Shown one piece after another: positions 11,510 to 23,349 of a DNA stretch of 64,000 nt. The stretch spans positions 28,798,189 through 28,862,188 of the forward strand of contig CM037842.1 of the NCBI GenBank assembly GCA_021234535.1, given 5' to 3'. The notes under the pieces are model-generated. The model was not told where the DNA came from. It searched no databases and saw only the letters and a program-made list of their open reading frames with translations. Position 1 is the stretch's first letter, and every line of letters starts with the position of its first letter. A program made the translations under genes and the position numbers. The stretch is from Stichopus chloronotus (taxonomy: Eukaryota > Echinodermata > Holothuroidea > Aspidochirotida > Stichopodidae).

Positions 11510-12684
11510 GTAAGTACACTGTATTTCCTATATTGATTTTGTACTTTTTTAATTTCGATGGATAGTGAAATACTGTAATGTAAGCCTAACGGCAAAACCA
11601 TCGATCTGTATGCCAATGTATCCCATAGGTGGATCTAAGTTCATGATTCGAGCAACATTTTCTTCCAACGAACTGAGGGTAAAACATTAAAGTATTGTCA
11701 CCTTCCATCATATGCTATCGTCGAGAGTATACAGATGGTGACATTTTAAGTAAAGAAGCTTCCCATCCCGAGGGTCACAGTAAGATGGGTTTCATGTAAG
11801 AGCAGTTTAAATTGATCTTGTGACAAAGGGATGCATGATTAATTTGATTTAATTTGTAGAAGTTCGACATGCAAGTTGAAATGTATAGGCCACGGGTTTC
11901 CTACACGGCTCACTTGCTAAGTACCCGTCACTTTAGGTTGTTGCTGCTTACTCTGAGTGCTTGCTTTGATGTTCTACAGTCTTTGTATTTCTAGTTTACT
12001 CCAACGTTAAAAAAATCAGTGAATTTGAAACACCACTCTTTCCAAACTTATGTCTTCAAACTATACTTATTTCTAGTTCAGAAGCTACAGTACCTCCCAT
12101 ATCATTTCAACAAGGCCTATTTTGTATCGTATGTGCCACTCTATCTTCTTCCTTATCTAGTCATTTAAGCAAAAAAATAATGTTTGAAATGGATCAGATT
12201 TTTTTTTTTATATTGTATCAATTCTAGCGAGTGACAAACAACTTCTTCGGTTAAACAGACTAAATATTTGGCAGTTATGTACTTAATCAGGCACAAGGTG
12301 GTAACTCAAAAGTATCACATATGCTGTGACATATGCTAATCAATTTGGTCAATTTCTTAGACTATGAAAAGAAGGGACGTAATCTATAGTTCCACTGCGG
12401 AGGTGGGGGAGGGGGGGAATGCAGTCCCTTAAACTTTTTCGCCCCCTACATGTGACGGTAGGCTAACACCAACCGTTACATTTTGGGCCCTCACCCCTCC
12501 CCTTCCTTTCTGGGAATCTAACCTCCATCACTCTAGACAGACATTCCCGTGTCGACACTATTACTACAAGCAAGAGGAAGTGTCATAAGTGAACACGTGA
12601 TTATTTTTTTTTGTGCATCATGTATAACTTAGACAAAAAGATCCGATTTTACTTCTTACATTTTCCGTCTTTATCTCCTGACAG
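11510..12684 (+). other. Copy A intron 1
   Basis: Bounded by GTAAGT and CTGACAG. Contains a G-rich run near 12400-12416 and otherwise no recognised feature. Confidence 0.5.
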
Positions 12685-13017
12685 CAGTCATGATCTACCA
12701 ACCATGTTTTGGTCAAGACTTCTTCATGGTTTCCAATCCTCCGGAGCTAAAGAGAAGACAAACCTTGTATATCTATGCCCTGAGTACCTCAATTCTCCAG
12801 GAAGATGACGTCATAGAATTTAACAAAGAGCCTGGACTCTTTTCCAGTACTTACGAAGTCGACGTGGTTAAAAGTCAGTCACATATATGGGGCTGTTTAA
12901 TGAAGATTTATCCGTCAAAGAAACAAAATAGTCTTCGATATGGGATGTATAGTTCTTCGCTGACTTCTCCAACATTAGGCAAGTGGACGGGATATACATT
13001 TGTCAAGCGTGAAAGTG
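12685..13017 (+). CDS. Copy A exon 2: Ig-like domain 1 of a Tie-like ectodomain
   Basis: 111 codons between acceptor CTGACAG and donor GTAAGC, opening with a split codon then VMIYQPCFGQDFFMV. Two cysteines (PCFG near the start and WGCLMK two thirds in) could form the Ig bridge. The segment after WGC (MKIYPSK...LRYGMY...GYTFVKRES) reads like the F-G strands. It aligns residue for residue with copy B exon 2 (30427-30759) with scattered substitutions. Alignment to the first Ig of Tie is plausible but weak without a search. Confidence 0.7.
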
Positions 13018-13304
13018 GTAAGCTTGCAAAGTTAGGGAAGTTTCCAGTTAATTTAAGTTAAAAACTTTGTGTGCAAGAACTGCGAAGATGTTTTATTATT
13101 ACATGATCTACTGACAGTCAGTTGATACATTTCATTAAGATGTGACTTAATAATCGCCAGGGTAATTAGTTCCAACGCCATTAATTATCATCTCGAGAGT
13201 TTGAAATGTCAGGATCTCCTTTCAATAATTTGAACAAACTAAAAAAAAGATCACTATTACAAAAGCAGATTTCAGGTATTCTATCGATTTTTAACTCCCC
13301 GCAG

Positions 13305-13550
13305 AGGTTTTGAATACGAGAGGGGTCTTTACCAAAACAGTCTATCCATCCACAACTGAACATATCGGGATCAGGTGGTCACCTGGCTGTAGAAGATTCA
13401 AATGGCACAAGGGGAAGGGAAGACTACCGCACACTGGCGAGGTCATCAGGGTCGAAGCTAAGGAAGAATATGATGGAGTATATACAATATCACGTGGAGG
13501 ATCCAGGAAGAAAAGAAGTTGGTTCTCACAGGTTCGAGTAATCGTTGCAA
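13305..13550 (+). CDS. Copy A exon 3: Ig-like domain 2
   Basis: 82 codons, acceptor CCCCGCAG, donor GTGAGA (copy B has GTAAGA). Starts EVLNTRGVFTKTVYP. SPGCRRFKWHKG looks like the B-C strands, and the segment EYDGVYTISRGG matches the D-x-G-x-Y signature of an Ig F strand without the usual Cys. The second Ig of vertebrate Tie also lacks that Cys. Length equals copy B exactly (246 nt). Confidence 0.75.
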
Positions 13551-14339
13551 GTGAGAACCCACTAGTTAACAATCCAAGTAGCTACAAGGCCTAGTTTTGA
13601 CACTCGGAAGTCGCAGAATAAGATTAAAACCAGAAAAATGTGTTTGCGAAAATTGCAACCACCTACTGACCATGATTGCTCCAGATTATTTTGGAACGTT
13701 CTATGTACCGTATACCTTTAGGATTTTGACTTACTCAAGTGATTTATTTGCAAAACAATTAACATAACTGCCAAAATGTGAAAAAACGGTCTCGTAAAAC
13801 CATATTCCAACCAAAATTTAGAAGTCTAGTTTCCATCTGCATGATTCACCCATCACGATGAGCTAAATTGTAGAGCAAACCAGTGAATGTGAATCAAGAA
13901 ACATTGAACGAAATTATGCCTCTCGAAAATGAGAACCGTGCCTTGACGTCATGGAAGTAGAATTTATGAGATTTGAATTTGCGCCCACATCGTTTCACTA
14001 TTGAGGATGGGCCAAAGACTAATTATCATATGTTCAAATTGACTAGGAATAAAAAGTACCAGATTCCGGAGGTCTTATCAACTTTAACTTAGCTTTTAGT
14101 CTTGTAAGGATAAAGTTGAAGGAGATACGTCAAGTTTATAATTACATCAGGATTGTTTACTTCAAAGTGGTAGTCGTCTGATATCGAAAATTTTTGGCTT
14201 TGCTAGAAGAGACACAAATGGAACATTTCAAAAGCATTTTGTTCAAGACACATTTACTTCGAATTCCCTGTAACGCTGAAGACGGTTTTCACATATTTAA
14301 TTTTCTTTCCGTATGTTTTTTCCCCTCACCTTCTATAAG
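13551..14339 (+). other. Copy A intron 3
   Basis: Ends in an unusual acceptor CTATAAG; copy B has CTATTAG at the same place. A CRE-like TTGACGTCATGG lies near 13943. No other feature. Confidence 0.45.
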
Positions 14340-14496
14340 CCTGTCCTGCTGATTCATACTACGACAACACCACTTCATCCTGTGAAACTCGGACCAGTGA
14401 AATGCTTGAACGGAGGAGTCGGTAAAGAGTTTGAGGATCGCTGCATCTGTCCCATGCTGTTCTTTGGAATGGAAAACGGAGAAGAGTGCATCTACA
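14340..14496 (+). CDS. Copy A exon 4: EGF-like 1, with +1 frameshift
   Basis: Opens in phase 1 as CPADSYYDNTTSSCETRT. The sequence then carries one extra base relative to copy B somewhere in 14393-14402, so CLNGGVGKEFEDRCICP is found in the next frame. Donor GTAAGT is preserved. The cysteine pattern after the shift (CLNGG, RCICP, EECIY) matches an EGF module closely related to copy B. In the incoming frame a TAA follows eight codons after the shift. Confidence 0.65.
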
Positions 14497-14857
14497 GTAA
14501 GTACTACCGTGTAATATATTTCATAAAAAAAACCAAAAGTTTAAATTTGATTGCTTCTGACAAATGTCTCTGAGCGCTGAAATGGTAGATTCTGATCGGA
14601 TCATCAAAGGGTATAGTTCACTATCAAAACTACTAAGCCCTCAGAGGTACTTGGCTATCGAACCTGATTTTGAAATTCTGAACTCTGTTAGGGTGACTCT
14701 GGTATGGCTTGGTGTAATTACAGACGAGAGAATGGCTACAACAATTCATGGGGTGCGAAAAGGTGAATGCAGTAACCTGTAAGTTTACACAACTTTTGCA
14801 TGCATTAATAGTGATTTTAATATTTTGCATGACACTTTTCTTTTATATGCTAAAGAG

Positions 14858-15239
14858 TTACTGTTCAAATAGTACAGAATACGCCGCTTTGGTGGAAACT
14901 TGAATGTTTGAAAAATTACTTTGATGATGTATTATATACTGCTCAGGAGGAGTTCCGGTTGAACGGATATGTAAGGGCGGCAAAGATTTACTGTTCAAAT
15001 AGTACAGAATACGCCGTTTTGGTGGAAAATTAAATGTTTGAAAAATTATTTTGATGATGTATTATATACTGCTCAGGAGGAGTTCCGGTTGAACGGATAT
15101 GTAAGGGCGGCAAAGATTTACTGTTCAAATAGTACAGAATACGCCGTTTTGGTGGAAAATTAAATGTTTGAAAAATTATTTTGATGGTGTATTATATACT
15201 GCTCGGAGGAGTTCCGGTTGAACGGATATGTAAGGGCGG
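14858..15239 (+). repeat. Three tandem copies of a 130-bp unit in copy A intron 4
   Basis: Units begin at 14858, 14988 and 15118 with TTACTGTTCAAATAGTACAG and end with GGATATGTAAGGGCGG. Units 2 and 3 are nearly identical and unit 1 slightly different, so the array is young. No coding frame is maintained. The rest of intron 4 (14497-14857 and 15240-15618) shows nothing recognisable. Confidence 0.95.
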
Positions 15240-15618
15240 TAAGCCACAACTACATTTCACCTCGTGAAATATCGTGTTCTTCTCTACGGTATACTCAATA
15301 GGATTTTGTGCACTTTTGTTTCAGATCAAAGCAAAGGTATCCTTTATTGAAACATTGTTCCTTACCTTTCTTTTTAAACGATGAATTGATTAGTCCTTGC
15401 ATTCCGTGCCACAGTTGTACGGTGGCCAGTCAGCCAGTGTAGGCTTGAAAACTACTATTTTGCCAGGCAGCAATTGTATAATCAAAGTTTCATATCTAAG
15501 TCTTTTTACTACTGCTGTTGTAAAGTTGTAAATTTATATATAACTTGATGACTTAAGCCTATGTTTATACTGAACATGTTAAAAAAGTTGGAAATTATTG
15601 TCTTTTGAATACGATTAG

Positions 15619-15795
15619 ATCTGGAAGAAGGAAGAAGTCTTTCAGAACTTCCTCTTGTTTCTAATGGACTTAAAAGACTGTCCTGTGAAGATCTTGACGG
15701 CGGTAATCCCAAATGTAAAGAACTATTGATCTGTCATGAAGACTTAATCGGATGTAAATGCGCAGCAGGCTGGATGGGGAGTAACTGTGATCAAC
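15619..15795 (+). CDS. Copy A exon 5: EGF-like 2
   Basis: 177 nt, acceptor CGATTAG, donor GTAAGT. Encodes LEEGRSLSELPL..., then LSCEDLDGGNPKCKELLIC and GCKCAAGWMGSNCDQ. The last part has the spacing C-x-C-AxGW-x-G-x-x-C of an EGF C-terminal half and resembles the second Tie EGF (GCSCATGWKG type). Exons of the same length exist at 35029 and 39041. Confidence 0.8.
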
Positions 15796-15960
15796 GTAAG
15801 TTATGCCTTGACGTCATGATTTAATATTTTTCGTTGCCATAGCAGCAGACAGACACACTTGCAAGTGACTCCCAGCAGGTTGGATGAGTAATATATCTAT
15901 GATCAAGCTAAGTTACATTTGTAACGTCATGATTTAATATCACACGATAAGAGCATCATA
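15796..15960 (+). repeat. Decayed tandem copy of the exon 5 end and its 5' splice site
   Basis: Within 15873-15945 the sequence GCAGGTTGGATGAGTAA...TGATCAAGCTAAGTTAC repeats the end of exon 5 plus intron start with about 75-80 percent identity by eye. Both are followed by a near-identical block, ACGTCATGATTTAATAT (15811 and 15924). The copied donor is altered (CTAAGT), so it is not expected to be used. Confidence 0.65.
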
Positions 15961-17570
15961 CATACACAGACACGCACTCACATACAAATTTGACAAAATG
16001 AAGTCATCTTATGTCATTATTTCTAGTTTGTCCGATCTGTTGTCTTGTGACTTTTGAGTTAATATTTACAGGATCATAGTTATTAATTTATCTCGTTAAA
16101 ACTTTGGCAAATCTTCATCTCGTCGCAATTGCAGATGTGGTCATGACAATAAATATGGCCGAAGGTTAATTTAGGCCGGAACGTGTACTAACTGACGGGT
16201 ATTTCCCTCTCGCGCATCGTTTGCATTACCACCCCCCCCCCCCCCCCACCGCGAGAATGCAACATCCTCTATTTAATGCTCAGGTCCAGCATGAAATCTG
16301 GGACATTCATTAACAGTGAGCCAGATTTTGACGAGAAAGTCGAAATCGAAAGAATATTTGGGTTAGGAAATAATCACATTCTTATTAAAAACGAAATACG
16401 AGAACATGGCAACAACGTTAGTACTCCATTCACAAAGTGCTGTCATTCTTTTCTGTCAGCTAGCAGGTGAAAATGAATCATTGCCGATCTACAGTTTTAT
16501 TTCATTCATTCGCCTGTGATTATACTTTTAAATTGACCATAATTATTCGACTGAGGGCGACCCACGCTCATCTGACTATAATGGTCCAATAGGAGTTGAG
16601 GATGCCAACTAAGTATGAATAAACATGCTCTGCCGCTTGTTTTAAGGAGGGATCCGATTTCTAGCTATAGTTGACCGATTGTGTTTGCCCCCCGGGCGGT
16701 AAGATAACATCACCGTCAGATGACAAAAACGACACACGAAGCATTCATGTTCGATGAGAACATATGCCGCAATAGGAAAGCAAGGATTGAAAGACAGCAT
16801 TTCTAGTGACTTCGATTCAGAATGATATTTCAATTTTGATCATTTCAAATTTGATGATTTGATGATTTTATAAAACTTTGAAGGATAATACCGTAATGTA
16901 TGCGTTATAAATTGCTATCAATTTAAGCACGGTTTACCTTGCTAAATAACTTAAAGGAAAATCCATGGAATGAGCATTTACATACTTTGTGATAAAAATA
17001 ACGTGTATATAATTAATTGCCGTTAAAGTTTTGACTTTAACTCCTACGAGATGTGGTATACGTTACATTGCATGATTACAGTCTTCACACTTACAGTGTA
17101 CTCTTTATAAAAAATCGAGATGTCCACCGTAGCTTAACCGTTCTCAACTTGGCTGATGGACGAGGGGAACCACGTGACTCATTAGACTTAAAATGGCATT
17201 CAATTATTGCGCAGCGCTTTCTAATGTAGACGTACAAAGCGAAATTCCCTAATATGTCATCTGGGCCGGATTTAACCACACTCTGTAGTGTTGCAAAATA
17301 ATCCCTTCAAATAAGATGATATGCCTGGTGAAATATCTACCAGCTTGTGTACTATTCCAAAATATTTTCATCTAAATTGAGCCCTTGTTAATTGATCTCA
17401 AGTTTTTGAGAGGAAACGGTATAAAGTCAGGAAACTTAAACAAGGAGTGGTAACACGCACATCAGGAAGTATGTCTATGAACTGAGCAACCGTTGTTTCA
17501 GGTTAAACTTTAACATGTCTATGTCGTTATCACAGCATACGCTCTTTATACATATTTTTTGTTTTCTCAG
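15961..17570 (+). other. Remainder of copy A intron 5
   Basis: Contains a long C run near 16231-16247 and no supported coding sequence. Ends with the acceptor TTTTCTCAG. Confidence 0.5.
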
Positions 17571-17722
17571 CATGTCCCAAGGGGTCCTGGGGCCAGGGCT
17601 GTGAACGGCGATGTCCTAGCGTTTACAATGGCTGCGATCGCTTCCGAGGTCCGATTCTCGAAGAGTTCGATGGCTCTGGCTCTGGTTCCGGTTCCGGATC
17701 TGGGGGGATTTTCCCTTGGTAA
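17571..17722 (+). CDS. Copy A exon 6: EGF-like 3 start and Gly-Ser tail
   Basis: Opens with a split Pro codon, then CPKGSWGQGCERRCPSVYNG and CDRFRGPILEE, then the low-complexity tail GSGSGSGSGSGG, IFPW and TAA. The C-x-x-G-x-W-G-x-x-C-x-x-x-C and CDRF spacing copies the third Tie EGF (CHPGFYGPDC...CDRFQG type), which is cut short. The stop overlaps a possible donor (TTG/GTAAAA); see findings. Confidence 0.7.
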
Positions 17723-20656
17723 AATATCTGAAAGCTCATAAAATATGAAAACTCAGTCTCGTAGATTTTGTTGTTATCTTTAAGTTCTCGTTCTTTGTAA
17801 CGGCTTTCGTTTTCATTTCGATTCCTAAGGTATAAATTTTGAATTGTTCTCTTTTCCTCAAAACTTTTCGTACTGACAACGTTTTCATACAACACTGTGG
17901 ACAATTAACATTTGAGATAGTTAATATTATATTAACAGTTACTTGATATTATATAAACAATATTAGAAAAGTTGGGGTCGAAGGGGACAATAAGATAATC
18001 TACTTAAGTCTGGTAGGACCGGCCCAACCGTCGCACAGTTGGAGGGCCTCCAATGTCTGAAAGGGCATTCTCAAAATTGGATTAATATCAATAAAACCAA
18101 TGGGCAATAAGGAGAGTTTTTGTCAAAATATGCACCTCATCCATGCCGTTACTCGTACGTTAAAATGGGATTCACTTCAACCTCACTCTTCTTTTGTTCT
18201 ACTGAGGTTCAACTTGTTGCAAATTTTCATCGCCTTAGGTCATTTTCATCACCCCATTCTGTGATAATCCACATGGTCAATTCAACATTGTTGTCGTAAA
18301 GAAATTCAGGTGTGTTAATCCAATGTCTAGGCTTTCTTGAGCTGCCTAGCAAGAGGTATTAGGTGTCGTGTCCATAGGTAATACATGTGTAATCGGGCAT
18401 GAAAGAGAGTCTGTTGAACACTTTAGCACGGTTGTAACGTCATGTACGATTTTAGGAAGTAGATATCCCATACTTTATATCCCCCCATGGTTTGCTTGGC
18501 TCCTGCTTAAGTGTTTTTCCTACATATTTACACAGATGAGTAGCGTTTGTTTTATATACCTGTTCAATAAAAACTTAAAAAGAAATAAAAACTTTGCTAT
18601 TCGATCTTAATCAAAAGATTTATCATTATTTTACAAGTATTTTAAAGTGCAAGCAATGGAACCTCTCCGGTATAAAGATCTTCTGTCATATGAAAAGAGG
18701 CGGCAATTTTCGTCTCCGCCCATTTATAGACTGACTTGTTCGTTTATCAATAGATTTAATTTTCAAATTAATGGACTTTACGGACTGACGGTAACGGTCT
18801 ATGACGCTGAACAACCGCAAGTTACGTCTAACTTTAGAGGAAAAATATCCTCGTTGTACTTGATTATGTCAGCGACAGCCATTTACTACTGGTTTGCAGA
18901 ATTCAATACAGTCTTATCTTATTCAGATTTATGCTATTTGGTCTTTTGTTTTCATTAGGTCTACTGAATCTCTACAATAACCCCATGGATAGGCTAGAGC
19001 ATTCCAATGAAATACCACAATAGGCGTGTTGCCTATTTCACAAACTGAAGTGACCTTCTTGGTGAGACCGAGACACCGTGAGATTCTTTCATTGGCTTTC
19101 ATGAGATTCTTACTCAACTCGAGATCCCATCCCTATATGCAGTGATACCATCCCTTATGAAAGAATTTATTATTTTACCCCTAAACAAGAAATCCTTTCA
19201 ACAAGTTTTAGCTCACCTACCATGTGGCTTGATAAGTGGGCTATCGTTTACCTATCGTACTTTGGCATCTATATGACGTCCATTTGGAGTCCATTCTTCT
19301 TACACTTTCAGGCGGCTTCATCCTGGTTGCACTGTGTAACGAAAGTGAGTTAAAATTTACCACACTGTTTTGGAGTGCGCTTAATTGTTCAATATCAATA
19401 AAGTCGCTAGTTTTGTAATAAAAAAAAAAAAACAATGATAAAATGGTCAAATTAATAATCTGTCAATTTGAGGCTAACCCTGCAGAATACAAAAAGACTA
19501 TGTGAAAAGGTTTTAGTTATGTTAAATTCATATCAGGTGGAGGCCGGCTTGAAATTTACCTTCCTAACTTGCACAGAACATTGGAGGCAGGTGAATTTTC
19601 AAAATGGTAAATACCGAAACTCGTCCAAATTGTCAATATTGAAAGTTGAACAGAAACCACTCAAGTAACAAGCAGACATTCGTATACTGTTTGCATGAAA
19701 AAGGAGTACTGTACACTTATCTGGCTCCTTACGAGTGTTCCATTTATGTATAATTCTCTATATACTTAGTACCAAGGGAGGAGATTTTGTAATTCTTTGA
19801 GCAGTTAAGTCCCAAAAAATTACACTTAAATGGTAGCCACTTTACAGAATTGTGGTATTCAATCGAAACTTGAGAAGGGCTGTCCAAGTGTGAGCGTTGA
19901 AAATTGGCGTCAACCGGGGACGTTTTTATCAAATCACACATACCAATCGGAGACCCATCTCGAATTGTCGACGATCCCCGTTTCAAAGTTGGCTTTAAAT
20001 AGCCTTTATGCGCTATATGATGGCGCCATGAAGCTATCTATTGAATTGGAAGGAGTATAGACGAAGTCCTCATTGAGATAGTGTGGGGTTGCGTCCTCAT
20101 TTGCAGGTGTATGTGTGTGGGGCACCATGTCCACGATTCGGTGACAAACCGAAACCCACTCACTATTACAGTGATAAGTATTAATTGAAAACATTTTGAG
20201 CACCCCCATTTTTTGTCGCAAAGGTCGGATGAACTCCAAACTTGGTGGGTAGGTGTCGGGGTATGAGATGCAGTGTCCGCTCGACCGATGACATAATAGG
20301 TCAAGGTCACATGTCACTGTTTCTACTGCGCATGATACCCTGTGTCAACATGACTTTTACATCTTTGCCTGTCCATGAATGTAACACGGTATTTCAACCT
20401 ATGTAACCATGTTTTAGGCTGAGAGATTATGTCTGGTAGCATTGTAATTTTGTATTCGTTGGTAGTACCTTCACTTAGTATACTTTTACAGCTCATATAT
20501 AGGTCTACTATTCAGTCAGTACAAGAAGTAGAGATGTTTACGCACTCTGGAGATGCGTTTCCATGGCTATCAAACCATCCAGAGTGACGGAGTGATTATA
20601 CAATGCACAAGATACATCATCTTTATAATAAATGAAGTACAATTTTTATTTATTTA
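17723..20656. other. Intergenic between Tie-like copies A and B, no gene seen
   Basis: Open frames up to about 100 codons (for example 18647-18958) show no domain, no codon pattern and no splice support. No remnant Tie-like exon was recognised. Confidence 0.5.
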
Positions 20657-21250
20657 GAAAAAAAAGTCATTTTTCAGCACAATTTGGATTTCCCCCATAT
20701 CTTAGGAACTGTGAGACCAATGAAGGACCAAATTTGTAAGAAATTACCAAAGTACATGTTGTTCAAGTCAATATGGTAAATATAGTGGTAAATATAGTGG
20801 TAAATATAGTGGTAAATATAGTGAAAGTTGCTGACTATTGAGAAAAAAGCTAATTTTGCCACAAAATTTTTATTTCAAGCATATCTTATGAACTGTTTCA
20901 ACAATTAACTTAGAACTTTGCAAGGACTTACCTGAAAACACACTGTTTCAGATATGTACCTATTTTATGGTTAATGAAAGAAAATTTGCTGATTTGTTAG
21001 AAAAATGCCCAAGCTACTCCAAGATTTCGAATTCGAGCATACCATGAACATTATTTGGATGTTTACCTTAAACGAAGGAAAAAACTTACCTGAGATTACA
21101 TTGTTCAAAATATATCACTTTTATGATACTTGACCAAGAAAGCCAATTGTGCTCCAAAAGTTGGATTTCTAGCATATCCTGCGAACTGCTTGAGCAATAG
21201 CCGTAACATTTTCAAGGACTTGCCTGGTAACATAATGTTCAAGATAGCAC
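20657..21250 (+). repeat. Old tandem repeat, left part (unit about 130-185 bp)
   Basis: At least four diverged units share the order: A-rich AGAAAAA, GC(C/T)AATTTTGC(T/C)..AAA, TTGGATTTCTAGCATATCTT, GAACTGTTTGAGCAAT, CAAGGACTTACCTG, ACATTGTTCAAGATA. Unit starts are near 20657, 20842, 20999 and 21131. The unit at 20770-20822 also contains a 12-bp microrepeat (GGTAAATATAGT, four copies). The array resumes at 24187. Confidence 0.75.
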
Positions 21251-21869
21251 TTAAAGGGGAAATCAATTTATTTTCACAATTTATTTCACTACACTTCCAC
21301 ACCGGTATCGTACAATGAGTTATAACTAACAAATATGATCAACATTATCTCAAAACATGTGGACAATTTCGAGAAACGAGTCAAATTCGCAAAAAATCGG
21401 TGAAGAACTTCGAAAGTCTGTAACATCCATATTCATCGAATCAAATATGAATATTCAATACTATCGCCTTTTCAAGGTATGAGGAGTTGTGGCTGAGCAG
21501 TTTCATACGTAGCCTACGTGTGCTGTATGTATCATCAACTATCACTAAACTCTTGTTTACTTAGCATGGCGCAATGCACGAACAGCATTGGAACCGTAAA
21601 CATTCCGTTATGTTTATTTATATAACGTCATCTCAGTCTTACGCTGTGATTGGTCATCGTATTGAGGAGGCTGTCTTGTCTTGTACATGAACGTTTATTT
21701 ATGGTACCCGACAAATATTAAGAGTTCTCATTCAACAGTAATTAACGCAATAATTACCGTTTCTTCTACCTTCAAACACTTCCCCAACATCTCTATATTT
21801 CGGTGAACAATCAGTTTAGAAAACTAGAAAGCCAAAAGGCTTAGTGATTCCTTGCCTCATGATATATAT

Positions 21870-22155
21870 TGTAACAAACATGAATCGCCCACATGACAAG
21901 CATGAGATCCCACACAGTTATCCCACTTGAGATACCATCTTAGTAAGGTCAAAACCTTCTGAATTCTCGTGACCCAAAATGACCTTTCACCTCCACTTAA
22001 AACGATAGCGATCACTTACCCTATATGGCCATCAACACGCTTAATATGAACAATTCACAAACTAAGTGTAAGATCCCTCACATTTATCACCCTTAAAATA
22101 TCATGTATACAAGGTTTTGACCTTTTGTCAACCAAATAACCTTTGACCTACACAA
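21870..22155 (+). repeat. Two degenerate units of the DR1-bearing repeat
   Basis: TGACCTTTCACCT at 21980-21992 and TAACCTTTGACCT at 22137-22149, 157 bp apart, are each one mismatch from the perfect motif. The surroundings (CCTCACATTTATC, ATATCATGT, ACAAGGTTTTGACC) match the array at 23350-24060. Confidence 0.65.
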
Positions 22156-23349
22156 ACATGAGAAAACTCCCAAACGGATATGATGCTGCAGGGGAACAAA
22201 TTATATTTTGTCGTGTCTAATAACTTGATAAAAAGGTAAACATGTTTATTTAATCAAAATTATAGCACTTTATTTTGTCGAGTTACAGCTATTGGTGGCA
22301 GCTCTTTCATATTTGATTTTTTGGCATGATGCCCTTCCCAATGGCTATGAGGTCCTTGAAAATTAGCAAAAACTGATAACCCTATTAAACCAGAATCTAG
22401 CATGACTTGCAATTTTGCCTTTAGTCTCAACACACAGTACAAGTTTCCTTGGTTTGATACACAGTAGTCATTTGTTTAAAGCTTAGCTGAACTACTGTAA
22501 AGTGAAATAGGGCATTTAGAATACACCAACATAGTGTACAAAGAAATTTGCTTTAACCATTGTTAAACCATTCAGTCTCATCAATAAATATCTGTCAAAG
22601 TTTCATCTCCTCAAAACATTATGCATGTTATGAGTAACGGATGCATCATTTGAATTTTAAAAAGTTTGGGTGCACAAATTATTGTTGAGCAACAAATAAG
22701 TAAATTTCTGATCTGTGAGAATCTTATTTCTTGAAAATAAGGCTACTGTAATTGGTCATTCTGAATAATCTATCATTTTATGTCCAAAAACAATGATTTT
22801 AAAAATATGGTTGTTTTCTGTAAAACAAACGCCCTATTTCCCTTTAAGGGCTAAACAGAGACAATGTTTATACAGTAAATGGTTAAGTCCATTGTGCACC
22901 TGGCTCAACAGATTGTATGATTTATTCTGGACATTGTGGTTTCTACTGGCAGTCAACTGTGATAAATTATGTCAGATAACAGTGGCCAATTTGAACAGAG
23001 GTGGGTCAGTTACAATTTGATTCATTCAATTAAGCAATCACAGTTCATGCACGCTCAAGGGTATTTGATCCAAATTATCAGTAATTTAGTTCTTTTTATA
23101 GAGCTAATAACCCGTGGTATATTTAATCAATTCCAATTTACAATTCATGCATGCTCACATGTCCTTATAAGGACAGTGGCATAACGTTTGCCAAATAATA
23201 ATCTTTGACACCAAATTTAATGTTGTCTTCATCTTTTCTCTATGGTTATCGAAGAGAAAATGTTGGTATGTACTAAAAGAAGTTCTCAAATCAACAAGAG
23301 GATTCTACATTACAAGTATAAAATTCACTAGAAAGACCGTTCTTTAAAT
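22156..23349. other. Interior of the TTAA-flanked insertion, no gene seen
   Basis: AT-rich. Short open frames only. A further TTCCCTTTAAGGG at about 22838-22850 resembles the element ends and may mark a nested element. Confidence 0.4.

Larger units (their letters stand above)
11455..17722 (+). pseudogene. Tie-like ectodomain gene, copy A (six exons, frame broken in exon 4)
   Basis: Exons: 11455-11509, 12685-13017, 13305-13550, 14340-14496, 15619-15795, 17571-17722; every internal junction is phase 1 with GT-AG ends. The order is signal peptide, Ig-like 1, Ig-like 2, EGF-like 1, EGF-like 2, EGF-like 3 with a Gly-Ser tail. This follows the start of the angiopoietin receptor Tie (two Ig domains, then three EGF modules), but no third Ig, fibronectin III, membrane or kinase exon follows. 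Exon 4 is 157 nt against 156 nt in copy B, a +1 shift just before the CLNGGV stretch, giving TAA about eight codons later. Unless this is an assembly error or bypassed by splicing, the product stops after the Ig region. The Tie assignment rests on visible motifs: GVYTISRGG, GCKCAAGWMG, CDRFRG. Confidence 0.6.

Noticed and set aside
18647..18958. 103-codon plus-strand frame between Tie-like copies
   Set aside because: No domain, signal or splice pattern; length is unremarkable for AT-rich DNA of this size.
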